Positions 26,596 to 39,200 of a stretch of 64,000 bases of DNA are shown one piece after another. Source of the DNA: Candidatus Obscuribacterales bacterium (GTDB taxonomy: Bacteria > Cyanobacteriota > Vampirovibrionia > Obscuribacterales > Obscuribacteraceae); NCBI GenBank assembly GCA_019752635.1, contig JAIELX010000106.1, positions 30,393 through 94,392 on the forward strand, in the 5' to 3' direction. Made by a program: the position numbers and the translations under genes. The notes beneath the pieces were generated by a model. The model searched no databases. It was not told the origin of the DNA and saw nothing but the letters and a program-made list of their open reading frames with translations. The stretch's first letter is position 1; every line of letters begins with the position of its first letter.

Positions 26596-29265
26596 TTAGG
26601 CCGGGGCGGAAGCGGGAGACGCGATGCATGCCGACAGATCGATTATGGACTCAAAATCAGCGTAGTCACGTTTTCGGCAGGTTAGAATTAGTATTTGCAA
26701 ATTGTGCTCCGCGGCGGCTCGGCGAAGCACCTGCTTCATCAAATCAAATCGACGCTCATCAGAATAAACCAGCACGTCATCAAGCACGACAACCGCTGGA
26801 TACCCCTTCTCCTTGAGCAGTCCGGCAATCGCCAGGCGTGTTAAGACCGAGATTTGCTCACGGGTGCCGATGCTCAAGCTGTTGTATTTTTCAACGTGCG
26901 CATTTCTTTGCAGTCCCGCAATTTCAAACTGTGACTGATCCAGAGCCACGTCGGTGCCGGGGAAAACCTCGTTGAGATACGGTCGCAGGCGCATTTGCAC
27001 CGGTTCCATAAACTGCTCTTTAGCTTCTTTCTCACAGTCTTTCATAGTGTCATACAGAAGTTTGACAGCACGAGCCTGGCGCTCCATGCTTTCCAACTGC
27101 TGCGTGGCCTTCTCGAACTTACCTTCGAACTCTTGCAAGCGTTCTCCCGGTCCCTGCTTGCCGAGAGTGTCAACCTCCGCAGCGAGAATGTCTATGTTGC
27201 GATCAAGATTATCCAACTGAGAAGACACTGCTCGTAGCTGTTTTTGCGCAGCCTCGAACTCGTCATTAATTGCTACTGGATCCAGAGCATCAATCCCCTC
27301 CTTTACCAGCTCCAATTCTTTCTCTTTTAGTGAACACTTGTGCAATGCCTCAGAGAGTTTGGTCTTAAGACTTTCATCCGAATCTTGCTGCACCATTTGA
27401 TCCAAGCGACTCTGGTTGATTACTTGCTGTTTCTTTGCCGAATCAGCCCTCGTGCTCCATTCTTTTTGCGCAATTTCCGCCTGGTGAGCAGCAGTGATCA
27501 AAGCGGCCAAATTTTTGTTCTCTGCCGCCTCTTGTTTGCGCAACTGCTCCAACTCTTTTAACAAGTCAGCTAAATGTTCCGGGGAGTGCGTCACAGAATC
27601 AGTTGCATCCGACTCGGTCAACTCAGCAGCGAGCTGCGCGAGTTGCGCCTCTAGCGCCTTCACTCCAGAGGGAACGAGAATTTTGAGTTCACCGGCCAGA
27701 AGCTCGCTGGTGCCTTTCAATTCCTGCTTCTTCACTGCCAATTCCTCAGCCTGATCCAGGCTTTCAACGCCGCAGTTCGCCAATGCTGCAGATAGCTGTG
27801 CCTGCAGCTTCTCGGCTTCCTTACGCTTGGCGGCGACATTCTCACCGCCCGGATGCACTTCAACTGTTCCCCATTCGGCAAGCTCCAATGTGGTGCTCTC
27901 CGAAATCAGAACCGTTGCATCGGCCTCCAGTTCTTCACCGAACGCAAAAGCTTGTTTTCCCGCTGAAGGATGGAGAACCAATCTGGTTGATGCCGCTGTC
28001 GCACGAGCCTCTGCATCAGACGCCGCCCGCTGGATCTGACGCAGATTCGGCAGCGATTTATCTTCAAGCTTAATTGCTTTGTACTGAGCCGCAACTTGAT
28101 CCAATTGCTGAAGCTTTGTTTTTGCACTGGTTAGGCGATCATTCAATTCGGTTCGGGATTGCTCTTTCTTCGCCCGAAGCTCGGCTAGTTCCAACCGACG
28201 CCTGCGCAGTTCCAACTCCTTAATCTGCTTTTGCAAATCACCAATTTCGGTCTGTGCCCTAGCAACAGCTTCGTTCGCACCCGCAAGGGTTTTCTGCGCT
28301 TCCACAACCGCGTGCTCAGCTTTCTGCACCTCAGCGACCGACTTTTCCGCATCTGCTCTAGCTTGCGCTCGTGACTCGGATTGTTGCTTGACGTTGTTAT
28401 ACTCTGCACGCAAGGTTTTTTGAACCTGGCTACACGCTTCAAACTCTTGCTTCAATTTGGTGAGCTTTTGAACTTTCTCGTCGACAACCTTAACCAGGTC
28501 CTTTGCCTTTGCCAACGCATTATCTCGGCGTAGCGCGGCTTTGAGATCGCGCTTCTGCGTTAAGTCGTCAACTTTGCTTTCGTATTCCCTATAAGCCTTG
28601 CGGCAACTCTCCAGCTCCAGTCCGACTGTTTCAACTAAATCCTTTGACTTCCGATATTCTTTGGTTGCGTCGGCACGCGCAGCGGTAAAAAACTCGCCAT
28701 AGAGCCGCGTAATAGAGTTCATCAGCGCGCGGCCGCTCTTGCCACCGAGAACGGTGCCGATGTCCGATTCCACCGCTTTGAGAAGAGTCTGCCGCCCGCC
28801 GTCAGACATCATCAATCCGTCAAGCGCCGCGGCCTGCTCCAACCAGAGCAAGCCCCAAAATCCCTTATCCTGCTCAGTCTTTTTGCCGGTTCCGGCGGGG
28901 CACATTAGAATCTGATTCAATTGTTCTTCGACGGCGGAACCTTCGACAGTACCACCAGGTGACTTTAGTCGCGCCTGAAACGGCTTCAGACAGAAGCTCT
29001 TACTTAGAAAGTACTTGCCACCGTCTAACTCAAAGTCAACACTAACTTCCGGCCGCACCTGCGACCCGTAGGGTAAAAGATTCTCTACCGCTTGCCCGGT
29101 TGTAGAATGTTTCAGAAAGAACGCCGATCGCAGAGCTGTAAAGAGGGTGGATTTTCCTTCTTCGTTATCGCCCGCTATCACGTTAACACCGTGGTCCAAC
29201 CCCGATATAACGACCGGACCAATTAGCTTACGAAAGTTTTTCACTTCGATCTTGCGAATGATCAT
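26596..29265 (-). CDS. SbcC/SMC-like AAA ATPase of a DNA repair complex
   Basis: An 889-residue protein with split ABC ATPase halves around long coiled coils. Walker A is GDNEEGKST (G32-T40, K38) after a short beta-hairpin lobe. Two long heptad-rich arms run from about 215 to 700. The signature-like SIGTREQISVL and a Walker B/D-loop YPAVVVLDDVLVYSDERR lie near 820-830. The start overlaps the stop of the upstream nuclease gene by four bases (ATGA). Pairing with an SbcD/YhaO-like phosphoesterase indicates a DNA end-processing complex. No CxxC zinc hook is visible in the middle of the arm, unlike SbcC/Rad50. Confidence 0.85.
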   Translation of the reverse strand: MIIRKIEVKNFRKLIGPVVISGLDHGVNVIAGDNEEGKSTLFTALRSAFFLKHSTTGQAVENLLPYGSQVRPEVSVDFELDGGKYFLSKSFCLKPFQARLKSPGGTVEGSAVEEQLNQILMCPAGTGKKTEQDKGFWGLLWLEQAAALDGLMMSDGGRQTLLKAVESDIGTVLGGKSGRALMNSITRLYGEFFTAARADATKEYRKSKDLVETVGLELESCRKAYREYESKVDDLTQKRDLKAALRRDNALAKAKDLVKVVDEKVQKLTKLKQEFEACSQVQKTLRAEYNNVKQQSESRAQARADAEKSVAEVQKAEHAVVEAQKTLAGANEAVARAQTEIGDLQKQIKELELRRRRLELAELRAKKEQSRTELNDRLTSAKTKLQQLDQVAAQYKAIKLEDKSLPNLRQIQRAASDAEARATAASTRLVLHPSAGKQAFAFGEELEADATVLISESTTLELAEWGTVEVHPGGENVAAKRKEAEKLQAQLSAALANCGVESLDQAEELAVKKQELKGTSELLAGELKILVPSGVKALEAQLAQLAAELTESDATDSVTHSPEHLADLLKELEQLRKQEAAENKNLAALITAAHQAEIAQKEWSTRADSAKKQQVINQSRLDQMVQQDSDESLKTKLSEALHKCSLKEKELELVKEGIDALDPVAINDEFEAAQKQLRAVSSQLDNLDRNIDILAAEVDTLGKQGPGERLQEFEGKFEKATQQLESMERQARAVKLLYDTMKDCEKEAKEQFMEPVQMRLRPYLNEVFPGTDVALDQSQFEIAGLQRNAHVEKYNSLSIGTREQISVLTRLAIAGLLKEKGYPAVVVLDDVLVYSDERRFDLMKQVLRRAAAEHNLQILILTCRKRDYADFESIIDLSACIASPASAPA

Positions 29266-30389
29266 GTCTTTTGCTCCAACTGCTTATGTTCGACATAGAG
29301 CAAATGCAGAGCTCTACGAGCATCGTCCGCCGCAGGGTCTGACGAATGCATCAACGTTCTTAGTTTTTCTATCGCAGCTCTGACAAACCCGGATTGTTCA
29401 ATCTGATCCAAGTCCTCCGCGGAAGGCTCAGCAATCAAGCCAGTCGAATCCACATCCATATGCAATACGGATGCCTGCAATTTCTCAATCGCTTTGTCAA
29501 TCTTGGCGCGGGTCTCCAAATTCACGCTACCTGCAAGCACCAACCGCACTACCAATCGATTCATTGGGACGTCAGTGCCAGAGAGTTGATTGGCAATATC
29601 AGCAATATCGCTTTCGTCAAAAACACTTTTCTCGATCTGGTGCCAGGTGAAGTATCCGGTCTTAATTTTCTGAACCTGAGGTGCTTGGCCCGGTCCCTCG
29701 ATCTCTACCAGCAATACGTTTCCGGGGTCATTGGCCCGAAAGCGATCCGCTTCAGGCGTTCCCGAATACCAGATTTTATCTCCAATATCCATTGTGCCAT
29801 GCCAATCGCCAAGGGCAAGGTAGTCGAGCCTTGCAGATGCAACTCTACCGTCGGCAATTGTATTGGGAGCTTCCCCTCGCACAGCAAGCCTGTTATCCAA
29901 TGATCCATGCGCCAGACCAATGCGAATTAAGTCCGCGGCGCTCTCATAAGTGTCAAACCAGTCTGTCAGGTCGCGCTGCTCATGCCTCCTTTGAAGTGGT
30001 GCCGGCAGAACGACGACGGGATGATTCACTAACTTGTAAGGCTCAGGTTCGGTCAGCAACACAATGTTCGGCGTCGCGAAATTGTGCTTAATTTTGCTCC
30101 AAACACTTTCCGTCGTCGCCGGATCGTGATTGCCGGGTAGAAGCAGCCACAATCCCTCAAACTCAGCCATGGCTCCAAGTGTCTGCATGATTGTTTTCGC
30201 GGCAATTGTGTTGGTTTCGAAAACATCGCCGGCAACAAGTACTGCATCTACCTGGTGCTTGCCGGCCAAATGGGCGATCGCTCGCACAGTTTCGATTCGC
30301 CGTGTTCTCAAGAAGGCCCCGGCATCGCCCTCTATGTTTCCGAAGGCTTTGCCGATCTGCCAGTCAGCTGTATGAATGAATCTGAACAA
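29262..30389 (-). CDS. SbcD/YhaO-like metallophosphoesterase (DNA repair exonuclease)
   Basis: A 375-residue calcineurin-like nuclease. Motifs in order are FIHTADWQIGK (the usual DxH reads DWQ, as common in this subfamily), VLVAGDVFE, LPGNHDP, GLAHGS and LGDWHGT. These form the two-metal site. The TTG at 30389 is preferred since GGAAGGA sits 8 bases upstream and translation then begins right at the first beta strand; ATG at 30428 and further upstream starts lack such a site. The last codon overlaps the ATPase gene by 4 bp, so translational coupling is likely. Likely the nuclease partner that processes DNA ends or hairpins with the neighbouring SMC-like ATPase. Confidence 0.85.
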   Translation of the reverse strand: MFRFIHTADWQIGKAFGNIEGDAGAFLRTRRIETVRAIAHLAGKHQVDAVLVAGDVFETNTIAAKTIMQTLGAMAEFEGLWLLLPGNHDPATTESVWSKIKHNFATPNIVLLTEPEPYKLVNHPVVVLPAPLQRRHEQRDLTDWFDTYESAADLIRIGLAHGSLDNRLAVRGEAPNTIADGRVASARLDYLALGDWHGTMDIGDKIWYSGTPEADRFRANDPGNVLLVEIEGPGQAPQVQKIKTGYFTWHQIEKSVFDESDIADIANQLSGTDVPMNRLVVRLVLAGSVNLETRAKIDKAIEKLQASVLHMDVDSTGLIAEPSAEDLDQIEQSGFVRAAIEKLRTLMHSSDPAADDARRALHLLYVEHKQLEQKT

Positions 30390-30625
30390 CGAGATATTCC
30401 TTCCCGGGAAGTTGGCGACACCTGACATCAATGAAGGCCGCGACTCAATATGATACGCTGCCGAGCGACGCCGCGAAACCAACCCTAACCGATATAGAAT
30501 TGGTAACTGCGACTATAACATCGCCCACCGCAATATATTGGCAGTCCGCTCCTCCAAATAGTTTGACGGAGATGCTGCGCGGGAAGGTTGATCTCGCATG
30601 TAAGCCCCGGGGGGAATAGGTCGAA

Positions 30626-33010
<2,385 letters not shown>

Positions 33011-33786
33011 CTTGCTCACAGCGCACAGCAGTCCTCATCCGACTTACGCCGGGGAGATTCGGGGCTGACGCGCCAATCCCCCAAGATTTCCTCATTATGC
33101 AGCTCGTTCCCATCCATTGTCTCAACGCGTGCACACCTCTGATTCCGGCAATTTCAAAGCCCACCGCAGTCCCGCACCAGAATCCTTGTTGCCGTAGACT
33201 TTCGGAGCATTCCAGCCCCGCATTGTTGCGGTTTGCAAAGTTCAGCGCGGTTTTCCGAGCAATTTTTCTTGCTCCGCTTTTTGACACGGCTGAAATCGCA
33301 ACGAAAGTACCGTGCGCAATCAGAACGGGGAAAGCGCGAAGAGGCTGATAGTCAATCGCTTTCGCCGACCGGTCATCTCATCACGCTCACAAAGTCACAA
33401 GGCCTAGCGTGGTCCAAATTTTCAGTCCTTTTCGCCGAAAACTTCTGATAAGCCCAACTACGCTCGTACGGTCCAATTTGAAGCCTTTGTGCGGCAAAAC
33501 ACCGCACGGAGCCGAGGTTAGCGGCGCCAGGAGGACCGTTCTCGACATGAATAATTGGATTGTCTTTTGACGAACCCAAAGAACCTGAAGAGGCAAGTTT
33601 GCGTCTAGTCCCAGTAGGTGCTTGTTAATCAGTAGTTAGCGGATGTACAGCGAACAAAGTCGATCCTCAAATAGGGCCAACAAATATGAATTGGGCTTAC
33701 AAAGAACCGAAACAAAAAGCTGGCTCCATCCGCCTAACCTCCTACGTGCCGGTACGTACAACGTCATTGGATTTAGGTGATTTGCC
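33011..33786. other. 776-bp non-coding stretch
   Basis: No gene can be supported on either strand. Short frames here lack ribosome sites and domain motifs. A small hairpin GAGCAA-TTTTTC-TTGCTC and two similar GGTCCAAATTT/GGTCCAATTTG stretches are seen, but no RNA class can be recognised. Confidence 0.4.
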
Positions 33787-34101
33787 ATGTCCGTTGTGAA
33801 AAGAGTTCGAAAGGATCACCGTATCGATTTGAGAGCGACGGCCGAGCAGAAATCTATGATTGAGCAGGCAGCCCGTTTAAAGGGCATTTCCCTGACCAGC
33901 TTCATCATGGGTGCAGCCTGTGACTCCGCGCAGCAAGTGATGCGGGACCAACATAACTTCGTGGTATCCGATGAGCAGTGGAAGGCTTACTTTGAAGCTC
34001 TGCCGCCGCCGCCTGAGAGTTCGGCTTTGCCGCAGTCTCAACAGCAGCAGCAGCAACAGCAACAAATCGGGTCTGACGCAAAAGCTCAGGGTCAACCATA
34101 A
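33787..34101 (+). CDS. DUF1778 (TacA-like) antitoxin, apparently solitary
   Basis: A 104-residue protein. The N-terminus DHRIDLRATAEQKSMIEQAA then RLKGISLTSFIMGAA is the ribbon-helix-helix DNA-binding part of DUF1778/TacA antitoxins, which normally neutralise a GNAT acetyltransferase toxin acting on aminoacyl-tRNA. The C-terminal part includes VVSDEQWKAYFEALPPPPES, usual for the toxin-binding tail, then a glutamine-rich extension of nine consecutive Gln. No GNAT gene follows; the next gene is on the opposite strand, and the only GNAT gene of the window is over 30 kb away. It may be an orphan regulator. TTAGGTG precedes the ATG. Confidence 0.75.
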   Translation: MSVVKRVRKDHRIDLRATAEQKSMIEQAARLKGISLTSFIMGAACDSAQQVMRDQHNFVVSDEQWKAYFEALPPPPESSALPQSQQQQQQQQQIGSDAKAQGQP

Positions 34102-34251
34102 CCGAAGAAGTTGCGCATAGCGGCGCCCCCTCCAATGCAGCAAGAGCAAGATTTACCTGTCCGGGGACTAGGTCGAATCGTCGTGAATAATTGCGACTGC
34201 TCACGCGTGCCAAGAAGGGGCGCCCTTTGCACCTTATTGGTGAACCGGTTA

Positions 34252-37200
34252 CTAGGAACCGCGACGACGAAGCGTGGACGGAACACGTCGGCCTTGCGGT
34301 GTTATATCCATGAGCTGGCCATTTGCAGTGATTACGTGCTTCTGCTGTCCACCAATCGAGATAATCAACTCGTTGTTGGTCAATGAAGCCGAAAGCGCAT
34401 TCGGAGCCGGTGGATTCGTGGGGGCCGGCACAGTTATCTCACGCGCTTCACCCGGCAGACGGAAACTGGTTACGCGATCCCCGGACATGTTGACGTTCCA
34501 CTGAGTAGCAGCGGGAGCGCCCCCGGAACGAAAGACCTCATTGCGAGTTCCATCGCCGTTAAAGACCGTTTCCCTGGACTGAGCGCCAGGAGTGGTTGGT
34601 CTTCTAACGAGTGTTCCATTTTCGCGGAGAACGAGCTCCTCTCCAGTCCCACGCGTCACTGTAGTGCCATCGGGAAGCTTCACGGAGGTAATGGTGTCGG
34701 GCAGTTTAACCTCGGCTGCCGCTGGCGGCTGTCCAAACTTCAAGGCCTTCTCTGCGCCAGGTGGAGCCGACACAAATTCCCAGGCCTTGTATTCGCCGTT
34801 GGTGCCGCGGGTGAGTAACTGATCGATGGTTCCGTCAGCCTTGAGCTTGGTGCGCCGATTTCCTTGATCAATGGTAGTACCGGTCGGTCCCTGGCGACCA
34901 CTTCTCTCAAATGTGGTAGTGACAATGCGACCATCGGGATGAATTTGTACGATCTCTTTATCCTTTTCTTGCTTGATTACATTGTTCTCGATCGTAATCG
35001 GTCCATCCGCTTTGTTCAGCTTCGGAGCGCCGCCAGGTCCCGGACCTTCGATGCCGGTTATTTCCGAGGTCACCGTCGCCGGTGGCAAAGCAGGAGCTTC
35101 GGTAATTTTGAATTCGCCGATCTGATTCCTCAGCGACGTTCTCAATCCTTCGCGATTGGTTGTGACAGAACTGCCGTCTTTGGCAACGTCGACTCGATGC
35201 TTAGCAGGATCAGCCGAATTAATTATCGTTAGCGAGTCTCCGCGGTCGATAGTAACGCGTCCTGTGTTTTCGTCGATTCTTATGGAGACGCGTGGAGGTC
35301 CGTCCTTACGCTCGAATACTTCATCCTTAGTCTTTCCGGGTATCCCCGGAATGGTTATTTTGTCGAGTTCCCTTACGTCACCCTGAGGCGCAGTGTTGGG
35401 CCGATAGTTCAAGGTCCAAGCCGGACCGTCTTTCGGTTGAAGCTTTCCTTCGTTCTTTTTGACTTCTACTTCCAACTTGAACTTGTCGTTAGCACGCACA
35501 CGAGAATCAGCGGTATCTATGCGAATGCGCCCATCAAGCGAGTTTAAACGATCGAAGTTTCCGCTTCCCTTGACGCTTTCTTGAGTCACTGCACCGGTGC
35601 CATCGAGACGAATTGCCCCGCCACCATTGGCAGTATCAGCGATAACACGGCCCGGTGGTTTGGGATCAACAACTTTGTCAACGACGACTCTGTTTCTGCT
35701 GTCCCTGTGACTAGTTATGTTCCATGTTTCCGTCTGAGCACCGTTCTGGCGCTCCATTCTCACCGGGTTGCCGGTCTGATCGCTAACCAATGAAACGTTA
35801 CTACCGAGCCGTTCAATCGTACCGTTTGGTGGACTGGCCGTTGCGGGTGTTCTCTCTAGAATTCGCCCTTCCTTTGTGACCTCGACAGGGAGATCGGTCG
35901 GTTTGGGATTGACCGGCTTGAGAACTCCACCTTCCATTTTATGAGTTACGACAGCCGGATTTCCTGTGCTAATCTCAGTGCATTTGTCTCCAGTGAATTT
36001 GAAATTCTGCACTGTGGGCGGCGTTCCCGGCACCGTGCGAGTCCTCGGATTGCCTGCCTCGTCGAACTGAACGATAGTGCCATTATCATATCTTCGCGCC
36101 ACTTCCTTGCCGGTCGTTGCATTCAACTCCGACAGTGATGGTGAAGTCGGATCCTCGTTTCGACGAATGTCCACTTCTCTGGTTGTGGCCGCGGGAGGAA
36201 CCGCACCCGGTATCGGTCTGGTCGCACGAATGACAGTGGTGCCATCGGCAAGAGATCGGGGTGTGCCCTCAATCTGACCGTTCATTCCTGGAAGCTTCCA
36301 AGTTTTTCCATTGTCTGCGGAAGTCCACGCCTGTCCATCAGGTCCCTTGAACTCGCGCCGGGCGCCCGCCGCTGTCTCTGTCGTGCCTCTACCTGGATGC
36401 TCGATCGAGACATCGGCTTTAGCAGTGCTGCCCGGAGCCGGAGGCTTCTCACGAATTATCGCACCATCGCCGGTGACAAAAATGTTCTGCTGAATTGTAG
36501 CAGGATTTTCGGCCGTAGCCGGGTTCGGGGCCGGCTCTCGGCGCCACGTGTTGAATCCGGTCGGCTCTCCGATTTTACGCGGCGGCTGACGTCGGCCAGG
36601 TTGCCCTGCTGTCTCCGGAGAACCGTCGGCAACCGCTGCTCCCATCATGGGAGCTTTCTCCTGGCCTTGCCTGATCAGCTTCTCCTTCATAGAACCATCG
36701 CGATTGAATGTGACATGTTCTTTAAGATCGCCGTCGCCATCATAAGCAAAGGTTTGAGACTTCGTTCCCTTAGGCTGTTGAATCTCAGTAACGCGACCTT
36801 CCGCATCGCGCTTAACACTCGTGTCTTTGAAATCGGTAACCGAAGTCTTGTCTCTCTTATTGAAAGTAACGGATAACGGTTCGTTCTCCCGTCCGGGTTT
36901 GAACTTATAAGTGACATTGTCGCCATTCACCACGGGTGCGCCATCGAGCTCTCGATAGTTGCCTCCACCGGCATCGGCCCTGTTGATGGTGCGTGCCGCC
37001 GTTGGCGGCGGACCGGGATTTGCAGGAATCACTTCAGTTTGCGTTCGTGCATTCCAATCAGCCGTAATGACCTTGGTTTCCTTACCGGCAGCATCTCTAA
37101 ACTTAACGCTTGCGGTGTCGTTAGGCGGAGTGCCATTACGTTCGAGAATAGAAGGCTTACCCTCCTGGAATCCCTGTTGCCCCGGTTTCGGAGTGAACTC

Positions 37201-39114
37201 AACAATGGTGCCACCATTTGGTCCGGGTCTCTTCTCGCCTACGCGCCATTCAAAACCATCCCAGAATTTGGTCGGTCCCGGGGTATTTGTCGGCGGAGGA
37301 CCAACCTCTGTACGCTCGTAGTTCTTCATATTGATGGACACAAGGCTGCCATCGGCTTTCTTGATTTGTTCGATGCGATCGGGTCCGTCGCCGGTCTTGT
37401 AAGTGACTTCACCACGTTTGTTGACGTGGAAGTCTCCGACAATTCTGCCGTTTTCGACTTTAACCTTGAAACCATCCAGTACGGTGTCGCCATTTAAAGG
37501 TCGACCGTCTGCTCCTCTCAGAGGCGGCACGACGTCGAAGCCGGCTGGCGGACCGGCAGTACGAGTCAGCTTAACTTCCGGACCATCTTTAGGCTTTATG
37601 GTAAGTTCGTTTACCTTTCCATTGTCGCCAAATCTGGGGGTGTATGCGGTGTCACCAACTCTCGTGCGGTCAGGCATGCTTGTGGTCGGGTTAATCGCAA
37701 CACGCTCGCTCTCCGGCATCGGCGTCGGTCTATCGCCAGGGTTTGCGGTCGCGGCAATGTCACCGGTGCGGCCAATCGTACGATTTCCATTAGCCATTAC
37801 ATCGCCGGTTCGCGGAGTGTTTCCGAGTCCAATCGGGGCCTCATAGTTGGGCGGAGGCGGCGGCGTGCCATCGCGTCTTTCCGATATCTTCATGGGAGTT
37901 GTGGAATCATTGAGAAGATATTGGCCATTGGCTAGGCGAGTAATCCTACTGATTTCAACGTTTTGCGTTTGCGGGCTACCACCCCGTTCGATAGTCAGAA
38001 CTTTGGTAATTTTCGGACTTAGAGTTGTCGTTACATCGCCATTAACGTTGAAATCCTGCCTGATAGCTTGTGGTGGTCCAGGAATGTCAAGGCGTCGGTT
38101 GATTCCATTGCGAGGCGGATCAAAAGTTGATTCAGTGGAATTATCAGCGAACTTGATTTTGACTTCTTTGCTGCCAGCATCCGACATCGGAGGTTTTGGT
38201 GTGATCTCGGCTCTCTCACGAACGCCTTGCTGGTTGTCGCGGAATCTTGTGACAAGGTTCGCACCATCTTCCGGACGACCAGAACCGGCATACTCAGTGA
38301 CAACCGCGCGGCCCTGTGGGTCGCCAGCCTTGTATGCTGTTACCTTACTGATTCGAAGTTGTTCGGGATTGCCGCCAACCGTTGCAGGTGTAAATGTGGT
38401 TTCAGTTCTATCTGCGAAGCGGCTGACAGTTCTGCCAGCACGACGCTCAGGCGACGAGCCGTCGCCGATCAGTTCCGGATGGGCCTTGAAAGTTTCCGTC
38501 TGAAGCGGCCGAGTACTAAGTACGCTGTCACCATCTTTGATCGGAGGATAATTTGTTAACGATTCACGCTCTCCGGGGCGAGCATTCGGGAAGGTAGTAA
38601 CAACTCTACCATCGGCGAACGTTCGGACCTGCTCGCTGGCTGGTGGCTGCCCGGTTCTGGTGGCAACAGGAATATCCTTGATGGTAGCTTCGGCTACGGG
38701 GACTCGTTGCTCGGGCGGTCCCGGTCTGACCTCAGCGTACTGCTCGCCGGGTCTACCCTTCGGATTGAACTCGATCGTGCGATTATCCGGTGCAGGCATC
38801 GTAGTAAGCACTACTCCATCCGGCCGCACAACCTGGCTGCGATTGGACGAAGTATCCAGTATTCGAATTGACGTTTTGTCCGCTGTATCTTCATCAACTA
38901 GCTGAACGTCGGGAAGCAATCCCCCACAGTTTCGGTTCGCCAACTCGGCCGCTCTGTTGAGGAGACTCGCACCACCTTGAGGACTACCAGGTGCGTTGAT
39001 TTCGTCCAACAACGTCTGGGATGACTCCACACGAGTCTTTTCCGCTACTTGGTAATCAGAGGTGCCGGTCGGTAGTAATTGTTCGTCAGTCGGCTTTGGT
39101 GCATCTGGTGGCAT
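34252..39114 (-). CDS. giant low-complexity beta-repeat protein, unknown function
   Basis: A 1620-residue hydrophilic protein with no signal peptide or membrane helix. It is rich in Pro, Gly, Thr, Arg and Asn and built of short degenerate repeats. Examples are FADGRVVTTFPNARPGE, FADRTETTFTPATVGG, FADNSTESTFDPPRNG and PDGRIVTTTFERSGRQG. The pattern (aromatic, A/P-D-G, T-T-F, Pro/Gly turn) suggests a long beta-hairpin or RHS/YD-like filament. TFAYDGDGDLKEHVTFNRDG is the most RHS-like piece. No catalytic or C-terminal toxin domain is evident. AGGATTG precedes the ATG. Related features occur in the 699-residue protein at 53934, suggesting a lineage-specific family. Confidence 0.7.
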   Translation of the reverse strand: MPPDAPKPTDEQLLPTGTSDYQVAEKTRVESSQTLLDEINAPGSPQGGASLLNRAAELANRNCGGLLPDVQLVDEDTADKTSIRILDTSSNRSQVVRPDGVVLTTMPAPDNRTIEFNPKGRPGEQYAEVRPGPPEQRVPVAEATIKDIPVATRTGQPPASEQVRTFADGRVVTTFPNARPGERESLTNYPPIKDGDSVLSTRPLQTETFKAHPELIGDGSSPERRAGRTVSRFADRTETTFTPATVGGNPEQLRISKVTAYKAGDPQGRAVVTEYAGSGRPEDGANLVTRFRDNQQGVRERAEITPKPPMSDAGSKEVKIKFADNSTESTFDPPRNGINRRLDIPGPPQAIRQDFNVNGDVTTTLSPKITKVLTIERGGSPQTQNVEISRITRLANGQYLLNDSTTPMKISERRDGTPPPPPNYEAPIGLGNTPRTGDVMANGNRTIGRTGDIAATANPGDRPTPMPESERVAINPTTSMPDRTRVGDTAYTPRFGDNGKVNELTIKPKDGPEVKLTRTAGPPAGFDVVPPLRGADGRPLNGDTVLDGFKVKVENGRIVGDFHVNKRGEVTYKTGDGPDRIEQIKKADGSLVSINMKNYERTEVGPPPTNTPGPTKFWDGFEWRVGEKRPGPNGGTIVEFTPKPGQQGFQEGKPSILERNGTPPNDTASVKFRDAAGKETKVITADWNARTQTEVIPANPGPPPTAARTINRADAGGGNYRELDGAPVVNGDNVTYKFKPGRENEPLSVTFNKRDKTSVTDFKDTSVKRDAEGRVTEIQQPKGTKSQTFAYDGDGDLKEHVTFNRDGSMKEKLIRQGQEKAPMMGAAVADGSPETAGQPGRRQPPRKIGEPTGFNTWRREPAPNPATAENPATIQQNIFVTGDGAIIREKPPAPGSTAKADVSIEHPGRGTTETAAGARREFKGPDGQAWTSADNGKTWKLPGMNGQIEGTPRSLADGTTVIRATRPIPGAVPPAATTREVDIRRNEDPTSPSLSELNATTGKEVARRYDNGTIVQFDEAGNPRTRTVPGTPPTVQNFKFTGDKCTEISTGNPAVVTHKMEGGVLKPVNPKPTDLPVEVTKEGRILERTPATASPPNGTIERLGSNVSLVSDQTGNPVRMERQNGAQTETWNITSHRDSRNRVVVDKVVDPKPPGRVIADTANGGGAIRLDGTGAVTQESVKGSGNFDRLNSLDGRIRIDTADSRVRANDKFKLEVEVKKNEGKLQPKDGPAWTLNYRPNTAPQGDVRELDKITIPGIPGKTKDEVFERKDGPPRVSIRIDENTGRVTIDRGDSLTIINSADPAKHRVDVAKDGSSVTTNREGLRTSLRNQIGEFKITEAPALPPATVTSEITGIEGPGPGGAPKLNKADGPITIENNVIKQEKDKEIVQIHPDGRIVTTTFERSGRQGPTGTTIDQGNRRTKLKADGTIDQLLTRGTNGEYKAWEFVSAPPGAEKALKFGQPPAAAEVKLPDTITSVKLPDGTTVTRGTGEELVLRENGTLVRRPTTPGAQSRETVFNGDGTRNEVFRSGGAPAATQWNVNMSGDRVTSFRLPGEAREITVPAPTNPPAPNALSASLTNNELIISIGGQQKHVITANGQLMDITPQGRRVPSTLRRRGS

Positions 39115-39200
39115 TGGTGCAATCCTAGTTCGTTATCTGCTTCGGGCTGGCTATGCTTTTCAATTCAGTTCGATTCGAAGAACACAACGGTCTTAGTTTG

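Noticed and set aside
33097..33348. 83-codon plus-strand frame in the long non-coding stretch
   Set aside because: No ribosome site, no recognisable motif, and composition like a chance frame.
36397..38559. Several plus-strand frames of 100-220 codons opposite the 1620-residue gene
   Set aside because: Compositional shadows of a biased coding strand; no domain motif or ribosome site, and the minus-strand gene is uninterrupted over the whole stretch.
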